From positions 1 through 64,000 of the forward strand of contig JAHBZZ010000001.1 in the NCBI GenBank assembly GCA_019635215.1: a stretch of DNA of 64,000 nt. The letters are read 5' to 3'. A program made the translations under genes and the position numbers. The notes under the pieces are model-generated. The model made no database searches, was not told the DNA's origin, and saw only the letters and a list, made by a program, of their open reading frames with translations. Source of the DNA: Nitrosomonas sp. (GTDB lineage: Bacteria > Pseudomonadota > Gammaproteobacteria > Burkholderiales > Nitrosomonadaceae). Position 1 is the first letter of the stretch, and every line of letters starts with the position of its first letter. This document shows, piece after piece, positions 18,385 to 26,391 of the stretch.

Positions 18385-19668
18385 TCACGACCAAGCAGCA
18401 AAAACGCTTTCAGCGGCCGATAACGTTTCGCTGATTTCATGATCGCCGTGCATGGACGATACAAATCCGGCTTCAAATGCAGATGGTGCAAAGTAAACAC
18501 CTTTGTCGAGCATTGCATGGAAAAACCGGTTGAACGCATCCTTGTCACATGAAGTAACTTCAGCAAAACTGCTCGGAATATCTTTGCTGAAATAAAGGCC
18601 AAACATGCCGCCTATCGACTGCGCACAGAAATCGATACCCTGCTTACGGGCACTGGCTGTCAGGCCTTCGGTCAACTGACGGGTTCTGGCTGTAAGATTG
18701 TCATAGAACCCACCCTCCTGTATCAATTTCAATGTTGTCAATCCGGCTGCAACAGCAACGGGATTACCCGACAACGTTCCGGCCTGATAAACTGCACCAA
18801 CGGGTGCAAGACACTGCATAATCTCACGTCTACCGCCAAATGCAGCCATTGGCATACCACCGCCAATCACCTTGCCAAGCGTTGTGAGATCAGGCTTGAT
18901 TTGATAAAGGCCTTGCGCACATCCGAGACCGACGCGAAAACCTGTCATCACCTCATCGAAAATCAGTACACTGCCATATTGCGTACATAATGCACGCAAT
19001 GACGATAGAAAATTCGCTTCTGGCGCAATCAGATTCATATTCCCCGCCACTGGCTCAACAATGACTGCAGCAATTTCTTTGCCAAACTTTGCAAAACTCT
19101 CTTCCAGCCCGGACAAATCGTTATAATCGAGCACAATCGTGTGTCCTGCAGTCTCCTGCGGCACACCTGCCGAGCTGGGATTGCCGAATGTCAGCGCACC
19201 CGAGCCAGCCTTGACCAGTAAGGAATCGTCATGGCCATGATAACAGCCTTCAAATTTGATGATCTTGTTGCGGCCAGTGTAACCACGTGCAAGACGTATG
19301 GCGCTCATTCCGGCTTCTGTTCCGGAACTCACCAGTCGCACCTGCTCAATCGATGGGATCAGATTGCAGATCAATTCGGCAATCTCCAATTCGGCTTCAG
19401 TCGGCGCACCAAACGTAAGCCCGTACTCCACTGTTTTCTGAACCGCTTTCACCACCTCGGGATGCGCATGCCCCAGTATCAGCGGCCCCCATGAACCTAC
19501 ATAATCAATATAGGCCTTACCATCAACATCCCAGACATGTGCACCTTGTCCGCGCTGAAAAAAAACAGGCGTGCCACCAACCGATCTAAAGGCGCGCACA
19601 GGCGAATTCACACCACCGGGAATGAATTTCTGGGATTGTTCGAAAAGCTGTTGGTTACGTGAAGTCAT
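18385..19668 (-). CDS. hemL: glutamate-1-semialdehyde 2,1-aminomutase
   Basis: Protein of 427 residues, a class III PLP aminotransferase. Landmarks are [13 protein letters not shown] at the N-terminus, [45 protein letters not shown] and the PLP Lys in [13 protein letters not shown]. It converts glutamate-1-semialdehyde to 5-aminolevulinate for haem synthesis. Start ATG 19668 has GAGAG upstream. It lies 24 bp downstream of thiE on the same strand, an order common in betaproteobacteria. Confidence 0.97.
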   Translation of the reverse strand: MTSRNQQLFEQSQKFIPGGVNSPVRAFRSVGGTPVFFQRGQGAHVWDVDGKAYIDYVGSWGPLILGHAHPEVVKAVQKTVEYGLTFGAPTEAELEIAELICNLIPSIEQVRLVSSGTEAGMSAIRLARGYTGRNKIIKFEGCYHGHDDSLLVKAGSGALTFGNPSSAGVPQETAGHTIVLDYNDLSGLEESFAKFGKEIAAVIVEPVAGNMNLIAPEANFLSSLRALCTQYGSVLIFDEVMTGFRVGLGCAQGLYQIKPDLTTLGKVIGGGMPMAAFGGRREIMQCLAPVGAVYQAGTLSGNPVAVAAGLTTLKLIQEGGFYDNLTARTRQLTEGLTASARKQGIDFCAQSIGGMFGLYFSKDIPSSFAEVTSCDKDAFNRFFHAMLDKGVYFAPSAFEAGFVSSMHGDHEISETLSAAESVFAAWS

Positions 19669-19692
19669 CAAATTACTCTCAAATATAATCAA

Positions 19693-20367
19693 TCAATTTA
19701 AAATCGGGGTTTCGATCTCAGCATGTGAGAAAAGTCGGGAAAATTCTTCCGCCGTTTCACGAATATTCCTGGCCTGAAATAAAGCCTGGCTTACTGCAAT
19801 CGCATTTGCACCGGCCTCAATCAAAGGCAGTGCATTCGCGGCGTTAATGCCGCCTATGCACACCACAGGTACGGTGCACAGTGTTTTGGCTTGTTTCAAT
19901 ATCGCAATCGTTGCAACAACGGTATTCCGCTTTGTTACCGTTGCATAGAATGCGCCGAAGGCAACATAATCAGCACCGTGTGTTTGTGCTTTCTGAGCCA
20001 GCTCCGGCTTATTGTAACAGGACACGCCAATGATTTTTCCGGCGCCGAGCTGTTTTCTGGCCGCGGTTATATCGATATCATGCTCGCCCACATGTATGCC
20101 ACAAGCGCCAATTTCCAGCGCCAGATCCGGGTGGTCGTTAACGATCAACGGCACGCCATACTTCCGGCAAAGCTGCGCCAGCAATCCCGCCTGATGACGA
20201 CGCAAAGCAACGTCTGCCGTTTTATTGCGATATTGTATCCATTGCGCACCGCCAGCGAGCACCTGCGCCGTCCGGGCCAGCAAGACTGAGGTGTCTGTCA
20301 TATCCGGCGTTATACCATACAGCCCACTGATATTATGGGCATGACAGTTGCAGTTATTCCGATTCAT
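19693..20367 (-). CDS. thiE: thiamine-phosphate synthase
   Basis: Protein of 224 residues with the TIM-barrel signature of ThiE: GLYGITPD, WIQYRNKTAD, LIVNDHPDLALEIGACGIHVGEHD, IGVSCYNK, YVAFGAFYAT and VVCIGGINAANA. It joins HMP-PP and thiazole phosphate to thiamine phosphate. ATG 20367 is the natural start; this overlaps the thiD stop by 14 bp. In the VGEHD motif many homologues have GQ.D (GQEDL); Glu at this position is a small change. Confidence 0.95.
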   Translation of the reverse strand: MNRNNCNCHAHNISGLYGITPDMTDTSVLLARTAQVLAGGAQWIQYRNKTADVALRRHQAGLLAQLCRKYGVPLIVNDHPDLALEIGACGIHVGEHDIDITAARKQLGAGKIIGVSCYNKPELAQKAQTHGADYVAFGAFYATVTKRNTVVATIAILKQAKTLCTVPVVCIGGINAANALPLIEAGANAIAVSQALFQARNIRETAEEFSRLFSHAEIETPILN

Positions 20368-21211
20368 CGCCTTTGCTTCCGGTAACACTGCGTATGGAAT
20401 CGGCCCAAAAGAGCCGATTAGGGATGCTTTGCCCCATACCGGGGCGGAAACCTGCATTCAGCGTCTGCCAGGTATATTTCTGCCCCGCATAAACGCTTTC
20501 ATTTACGGCTAGTCCGTTTGCCATGGATGCTGCAATGGCGGAAGCCAGCGTGCACCCAGAGCCATGATAGCTGCCCGGCAATCGTTTCCATTCGTCGCTG
20601 CGTATCCTGCCATCGGCACTGTATAATACATTCGCAACCTGCGCCGTGTGTTCATGCGTACCGGTAATCAGTACATATTCGCACCCTATATCCAGTAGTC
20701 TGTAGGCACATTCATCCAGCGACAAAATATCCGGATCACTATCACCATCTTCATCATCAAATACAGCAAGACGCCTAGCTTCCAGACTATTGGGCGTCAA
20801 TAATGTCACTTGCGGCAGCAACAGCCTGCACATAGCATCAATCATATCCTCACCGGAAAGCTCATCACCCCGTCCGGAAGCCAGGACAGGATCCATAATC
20901 AGCGGTATTTCCGGATAATCCGATACAATTTCGGCAATTGCTGCGATGATTTCAACACTACCCAGCAAACCGATCTTGAACGCATGCACCGGCATATCCT
21001 CCAATATCGCTCTAGCTTGGTTATCGATCCATTCCGCATCGAGTGGTAACACTTCATCAACGCCCATGGTATCTTGAACAGTAATCGCGGTAATGATAGG
21101 CAGAGGGTGGCAGCCCATACTGGCTATAGTGAGCAGATCAGCTTGAATACCTGCTCCACCACTGGGGTCGTTGGCTGCAAATGAAAGTACATTTGGGGGT
21201 GGCTGTAACAT
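20354..21211 (-). CDS. thiD: hydroxymethylpyrimidine/phosphomethylpyrimidine kinase
   Basis: Protein of 285 residues of the ribokinase superfamily. FAANDPSGGAGIQADL, VQDTMGV, KIGLLGS, MDPVLASGRGD, LLTPNSLEA and the C-terminal GSYHGSGCTLASAIAASMA identify the ThiD bifunctional kinase that makes HMP-PP. It overlaps thiE. Only 52 bp separate it from the divergent rubredoxin gene, too little for a TPP riboswitch, so thiamine control at this locus is not visible. Confidence 0.95.
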   Translation of the reverse strand: MLQPPPNVLSFAANDPSGGAGIQADLLTIASMGCHPLPIITAITVQDTMGVDEVLPLDAEWIDNQARAILEDMPVHAFKIGLLGSVEIIAAIAEIVSDYPEIPLIMDPVLASGRGDELSGEDMIDAMCRLLLPQVTLLTPNSLEARRLAVFDDEDGDSDPDILSLDECAYRLLDIGCEYVLITGTHEHTAQVANVLYSADGRIRSDEWKRLPGSYHGSGCTLASAIAASMANGLAVNESVYAGQKYTWQTLNAGFRPGMGQSIPNRLFWADSIRSVTGSKGDESE

Positions 21212-21263
21212 ACATTAATACCGTAAAATAGCATTTTAACCCAAATGGAAATGACGATCTATT

Positions 21264-21452
21264 ATGTCTGCTGAAGAAAATCAAAACTATAATCGATACA
21301 TGTGTCTAATCTGCGGCTACGTTTATGATGAAGAAAAAGGATCGCCTGATGAAGGCATTCCCCCGGGTACGCGCTGGGAAGATGTTCCCATCAATTGGAC
21401 CTGCCCGGAATGCGGAGCACGCAAAGAAGATTTTGAAATGGTGAAAATTTAA
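21264..21452 (+). CDS. rubredoxin
   Basis: Protein of 62 residues. Four Cys ligands in CLICGYVYD and [12 protein letters not shown] hold a mononuclear iron centre; [14 protein letters not shown] is the usual rubredoxin middle. It is a small cytoplasmic electron carrier, often for diiron oxygenases, rubrerythrin-like enzymes or NO detoxification; the partner is not shown here. Its stop overlaps the start of gloA by one base (TAATG), so the two are co-translated. Confidence 0.95.
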   Translation: MSAEENQNYNRYMCLICGYVYDEEKGSPDEGIPPGTRWEDVPINWTCPECGARKEDFEMVKI

Positions 21453-21841
21453 TGCGAATTCTGCACACAATGTTGCGCGTCGGTGACCTCGACAGATCAT
21501 TGGAATTTTATACTCAGGTACTGGGCATGAAACTGCTGCGCCGCAAGGATTATCCTGACGGCCGATTTACGCTGGCCTTTGTCGGTTATCAGGATGAAGC
21601 CAGCGGTACAGTGCTGGAACTCACCCATAACTGGGATACTCACCACTATAATCTGGGCGAAGGTTTCGGGCATATTGCCATCGAAGTGGATGACGCCTAT
21701 GCTGCCTGCGAAGAAACCCGGAAACGGGGCGGAAAAGTGACACGCGAAGCGGGCCCCATGAAACATGGCACGACCGTCATCGCCTTCGTGGAGGATCCCG
21801 ATGGCTACAAAATCGAATTCATCCAGAAGAAAAATCAATAA
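21452..21841 (+). CDS. gloA: lactoylglutathione lyase (glyoxalase I)
   Basis: Protein of 129 residues. It starts with [28 protein letters not shown] and has [21 protein letters not shown] and [13 protein letters not shown]. Metal ligands His5-type, Glu and His/Glu are in place, as in the nickel-dependent proteobacterial enzyme. It converts the methylglyoxal-glutathione adduct to S-lactoylglutathione, which fits the presence of gshA and gshB in the same region. Confidence 0.97.
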   Translation: MRILHTMLRVGDLDRSLEFYTQVLGMKLLRRKDYPDGRFTLAFVGYQDEASGTVLELTHNWDTHHYNLGEGFGHIAIEVDDAYAACEETRKRGGKVTREAGPMKHGTTVIAFVEDPDGYKIEFIQKKNQ

Positions 21842-22186
21842 GCTGAATAATAAACTAAACTGCAAATTGTACGTATTATGAGATCAAGCTAAGCTCATAT
21901 ATTTTCTGCTTAGAACCCTGTTTTCCCGAAACCCAAACGATCCCGGCGCAAAACACCCGATGATCATTCAACACTCGCCTTATCGGTTTTAAAACACGCC
22001 ACAGGTATTTCATCGTAACTGCCACGCCTACTCCCACGAGCAGGCAAAGGCGTGGCTCCTCAAGCTTTCAACAAGCACATAGCAATCTGCAACCGGTTAA
22101 AGACATAGAATTTTTCTAAATAAAACTTGGACGGCAGCCGATAAAACCAGGCATTACCTACTTTCCAAGCCACAGTTAATAAAAAC
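21842..22186. other. intergenic region with hairpin upstream of the PilZ gene
   Basis: This 345-bp gap holds a perfect 9-bp inverted repeat, GCCACGCCT at 22021-22029 and AGGCGTGGC at 22048-22056, with an 18-base loop, about 130 bp before the PilZ gene start. It may be a terminator of gloA without U-tract or a leader structure. It does not resemble the known c-di-GMP riboswitch cores. Nothing else stands out. Confidence 0.4.
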
Positions 22187-23062
22187 ATGAACTTTATTCC
22201 GATTCACTCAAACGATCTGAGAATTGAGCAACCATTGCCATGGAATTTATATGATCAGGATCACAAGTTGCTATTAAAACGCGGCGCCATTATCAAATCC
22301 GATGACGAATTAAAGAAATTATCGGGATTATCCATCTATCGTAATGATAACAATCATTCAGATCAGCCTGAATCCAGTTTGGTGCCATTCAATTTTAAAC
22401 ACATTAACCTCAAAGTAGGCGATAAATTACAAGTCAAGGTTCATTCCGATACCAAAATGCTGCACAACCCGGACGGTAACGATTATTTCACAGCAGGTGT
22501 AATCGGCTATGTTCCGAACAAAACACTCATCGTTTATCTATCCAATGTAAATCAACTAGTTGGGTATCCTTTGCTCGAAGGCGATCAAATTCTGATTCGT
22601 TTTTTCAATGGTCAATATATATTCAGTTTTACCGTTTTTGTTGAACATGTCATAAAACTGCCCTTCAAGTATATGCACCTATCGCTGCCCAAACATATTT
22701 TGAAACAAACCATACGCAAATCGACACGTATCAAATGCAATATAGAAACAAAAATCACACACAACAATCAATCCTGCACGGGGACTATCACCAATCTCAG
22801 CACCACAGGCGCCGGAATAAGTGTTCGCGCTGATCTCGGAGAAAGTGGCGATACTATTGATATCGCTTTTGATGTTGCATTTCAGGAAAAGGTAATTTCA
22901 TTATCGCTGAACTCGAAAATCCGGACATCTCAAATCAGCAAAAATGAGATCGGGGTGTTAATCTATGGTATTGAATTTATCCAATTAACACCTGATCAAA
23001 TGGTGACTCTACGCAGTTTCATCTACAAGGAAATCATTGATAATCATAGTAAAGTCATATAA
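22187..23062 (+). CDS. PilZ domain protein, YcgR-like
   Basis: Protein of 291 residues. The N-terminal half resembles the YcgR-N/flagellar brake type barrel (about residues 75-170). The C-terminal PilZ domain carries the c-di-GMP motifs RKSTRIKC (RxxxR, about residue 181) and NLSTTGAGI (in place of D/NxSxxG, about residue 206). The protein is expected to bind c-di-GMP and alter motility or surface behaviour. AT-rich codon use compared with the preceding genes marks the start of the accessory region. No flagellar gene is near; two GGDEF proteins occur further along the window. Confidence 0.8.
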   Translation: MNFIPIHSNDLRIEQPLPWNLYDQDHKLLLKRGAIIKSDDELKKLSGLSIYRNDNNHSDQPESSLVPFNFKHINLKVGDKLQVKVHSDTKMLHNPDGNDYFTAGVIGYVPNKTLIVYLSNVNQLVGYPLLEGDQILIRFFNGQYIFSFTVFVEHVIKLPFKYMHLSLPKHILKQTIRKSTRIKCNIETKITHNNQSCTGTITNLSTTGAGISVRADLGESGDTIDIAFDVAFQEKVISLSLNSKIRTSQISKNEIGVLIYGIEFIQLTPDQMVTLRSFIYKEIIDNHSKVI

Positions 23063-23146
23063 TTCTCTTCATAAAAAAGAAATGGAAACAAAAATATCCT
23101 ATCTTCCTATAAACCCATAACCGCATCATTCTCAGTGAATTAAGAA

Positions 23147-23165
23147 TCCCGCTGCTTTGGCGGGA
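23147..23165 (+). terminator. possible terminator of the PilZ gene
   Basis: TCCCGC at 23147-23152 and GCGGGA at 23160-23165 pair around a 7-base loop, 85 bp past the PilZ stop. There is no U-tract, so the call is weak. Confidence 0.3.
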
Positions 23166-23230
23166 AGAATATGTCAACAATAGGATTATTTAACCATTTG
23201 AAAATTAAGACTCGTCAGGCCTTAACTGAA

Positions 23231-23296
23231 TAACGCGTTAAATTCGTTCAATATTTAAAATATTGATCCTTGATTGCTATTAACGCAACACGTTAA
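23231..23296. promoter_or_regulatory. operator-like palindromes upstream of higB/higA
   Basis: Three palindromes lie close together: TAACGCGTTA at 23231-23240, a 19-bp palindrome (TCAATATTT and AAATATTGA arms) at 23248-23266, and TTAACG-N5-CGTTAA at 23280-23296. The first and third share the TTAACG/CGTTAA half-sites. HigA-type antitoxins (for example GraA) bind TTAACG-like palindromes in their own promoter, so these are likely antitoxin operators. The third ends 9 bp before the higB start. Confidence 0.6.
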
Positions 23297-23304
23297 ATGC
23301 ACAC

Positions 23305-23599
23305 GTGATTAAGGTTACCGAAATAAGGAAACAGAGCCAGTACACAAAAGAATCTTTTCTAAAAAGCTTTCGACTGAAATCACCAAATGCACAAAAATGA
23401 GACCGGATAGAGTCAACGCTGCTCACGAAGCTGAAGACTTAAAAACTGCCTTCACACAACCCTGAATTACTATCCGGTGATCGCAAAACAATACAGCATC
23501 CGTTTGAATCATCCATGGCGCATCTGTTTCAGATTTAAAAATGGTAACCTATACGACATTGAATTAATTACTACCAAGAATAAACCATGGCGACCATAA
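23305..23599 (+). pseudogene. higB: HigB-type toxin gene, frameshifted
   Basis: Three frames joined end to end give a HigB/RelE-like toxin. Frame one (about 23322-23445) encodes NKETEPVHKRIFSKKLSTE and NAAHEAEDLK. Frame two (about 23446-23486) encodes LPSHNPELLSGDRK. Frame three (23486-23599) encodes QYSIRLNHPWRICFRFKNG and NLYDIEL. Each change is +1 and falls on a short A run (A5 at 23441-23445, A4 at 23485-23488). A further shift is needed near 23321 to reach the likely GTG start at 23305. The end overlaps the higA start by 13 bp, the usual toxin-first order. As it stands no full-length toxin can be made; sequencing error at A runs is the alternative. Confidence 0.75.
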
Positions 23600-24021
23600 T
23601 AAAATCAATTCACCCCGGAGAACATCTGACCGAATTCATTAAGGAATACGGAATTATTCAGTACAGACTCGCAAAAGAAATTCACGTTCCAACACGACGA
23701 ATCAATGAAATCGTTAAATGCATGCGTAGTATTAGCACTGACACATCTATACGGCTTGGCGGATATTTCGGGAATAGCCCGCAATTCTGGATCAACTTGC
23801 AGACAGACTACGACATTGAAATCATCCGCCAGAAAATATCTGAAACAATTAAGCCTCTATCTGCATGTCAGCATGCGAATAATTTAGTAAAGGAGCATTG
23901 GTATGAAATATTTGTTACGTCGAATTTTGCTACTATTCACCGTGTTAATATTGAGTACAGTCTCTATAGCCCAAGAAATATCTCATATTTTTTCTCATGT
24001 AGTATTAAAACTGCCTTTTGA
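23587..24021 (+). CDS. higA: HigA-type antitoxin (XRE family)
   Basis: The first 100 residues match the HigA/VapI family: SIHPGEHLTEFIKEYG, a helix-turn-helix with RLAKEIHVPTRRINEIVK, ISTDTSIRLGGYFGNSPQFW and INLQTDYDIEI. It should bind the palindromes upstream and neutralise HigB. The frame runs on for about 45 residues past the normal end, into the signal-peptide gene that starts at 23903, so the natural stop may have been lost. Total 144 residues versus the usual 95-105. The toxin gene before it is broken. Confidence 0.8.
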   Translation: MATIIKSIHPGEHLTEFIKEYGIIQYRLAKEIHVPTRRINEIVKCMRSISTDTSIRLGGYFGNSPQFWINLQTDYDIEIIRQKISETIKPLSACQHANNLVKEHWYEIFVTSNFATIHRVNIEYSLYSPRNISYFFSCSIKTAF

Positions 24022-24064
24022 TTATAAAAGTGAAGAACCTTGGAGCAAGGTTGAATCGGCCTGA
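23903..24064 (+). pseudogene. 5' fragment of a secreted-protein gene cut by an IS3 element
   Basis: An AAGGAG seven bases before the ATG at 23903 is one of the best ribosome-binding sites of the region. The frame encodes a clear signal peptide (MKYLLRRILLLFTVLILST, cleavage near SIAQ) and about 27 mature residues, then runs into the IS end at 24052 and stops at 24062-24064. The last three residues come from the IS. The rest of the gene is not found on the other side of the IS. It overlaps the long tail of higA in another frame. Function unknown. Confidence 0.6.
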
Positions 24065-24090
24065 TTTTTCCGGAGACTTTTTAGTTTGAG

Positions 24091-25310
<1,220 letters not shown>

Positions 25311-25360
25311 TACTCTATCCTCTCAAGAAATAGAGTCTCCGGCAATCCCGGGCCGATTCA

Positions 25361-25690
25361 GCAAACAACGAGAGTATCTTTCTTTCCATCACGTCTGTGA
25401 AATGGGTTTGGTGCTTTTTAACAAGTTGCGGCTCAAATGTACCATTACGGTCTCGCGGCGTATCCAGTTGAAAACTGCCAGACGTTGATTTCACAGTCTT
25501 TGGCGTTGAACCATTCTTCCGATTCGGTTCATCTTGGATTCAATATGCTGCTCTAGCTCAGCCACCAATGCAGCCTCTGTAAGCTGTTTGATCAACGGCG
25601 TAAGAATGCCATTCTTTCCATTCAAATCTTTCTTGCCCAGCTTTCAGAGCCTCTAATGCTTCTTCAAAATCAAATTGCGGGGTAATCTTG
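25361..25690 (-). pseudogene. IS256-family transposase fragment
   Basis: Reading leftward from about 25690, pieces in two frames give an IS256 (mutator) transposase N-terminal region: FDFEEALEALKAGQ, then NGILTPLIKQLTEAAL and VAELEQHIESK, then after a frameshift TPKTVKSTSGSFQLDTPRDR, GTFEPQLVKKHQTHFTD and MERKILSLF. The sequence stops exactly at the right end of the IS3 element (25360), so the remainder of the gene is missing. At least two frameshifts show that it was already decayed. Confidence 0.8.
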
Positions 25691-25754
25691 GATATAAGTC
25701 ACCCCAGTAAAATTTAATATTAATGGAATGACTCAGAATTTCTAACAACTCCCT

Positions 25755-26235
25755 TTGCCTTCAGTGACCACGACACCCAACGTGCGTTGATTCATAGACG
25801 AGTCTGGGCCGATCGTGATGGCTGGATAACGCTGCACACCCGGGAGCACACTGGGTTGGCATCTGTCGCCCGCGTTAAAGCCTGCACTGCCGGCAGTACT
25901 CTGGAACACGATCTAATCGCCCACTTCGGGATGTTGGGACGGATACCGGCGCATTCCTGCTAAGGTCGGATAACAGACTAGTTTTTACCTCACGCAGCTA
26001 TACGACCTTAAGAGGATATGGTCTGCTCCAGAAATTCATCACCCCGCATCCCACAGCAGAACGGCATAATCGAGCGGATCATCTGCACGCTCAGGGAGCA
26101 ATGTGTGCACCGAGACCCTGCAGTGGTCGGCAACTGAATACGCTTTTACAACCACCAGCACCCACACCAGGCGCTGCGCGTAAAAACTCCAGCCGAAGCA
26201 TTTACTGTAGCCACTTAACCTGTACAGGCTCCAGC
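25755..26235 (+). pseudogene. IS3-like transposase C-terminal fragment
   Basis: Several frames together spell the second half of an IS3-family (IS2-like) OrfB: WADRDGWITLHTREHTGLAS, LEHDLIAHFGMLGRIPA, RSDNRLVFTSRSYTTL, YGLLQKFITPH, QQNGIIERIICTLREQCVHR, RFYNHQHPHQAL and KTPAEAFTVAT. Multiple frameshifts and stops prove it inactive. It belongs to a different subgroup from the intact IS3 element nearby. No inverted repeats could be recognised. Confidence 0.75.
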
Positions 26236-26391
26236 TGGATCAATACAACCATTCATCACGCTTCTTATTAATTTTTTCAATCTGTATGCTATTTGTAAGC
26301 TCATTGATGATAAATATAACGTCATTAAGTTCAGTAATTAACTTAATAAAAAAATTTAAAATACTAAAAGAATACGTAAGAGGATTAAATC

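Noticed and set aside
21212-21263. TPP riboswitch before thiD
   Set aside because: The space between thiD and the divergent rubredoxin gene is only 52 bp, too short for the aptamer.
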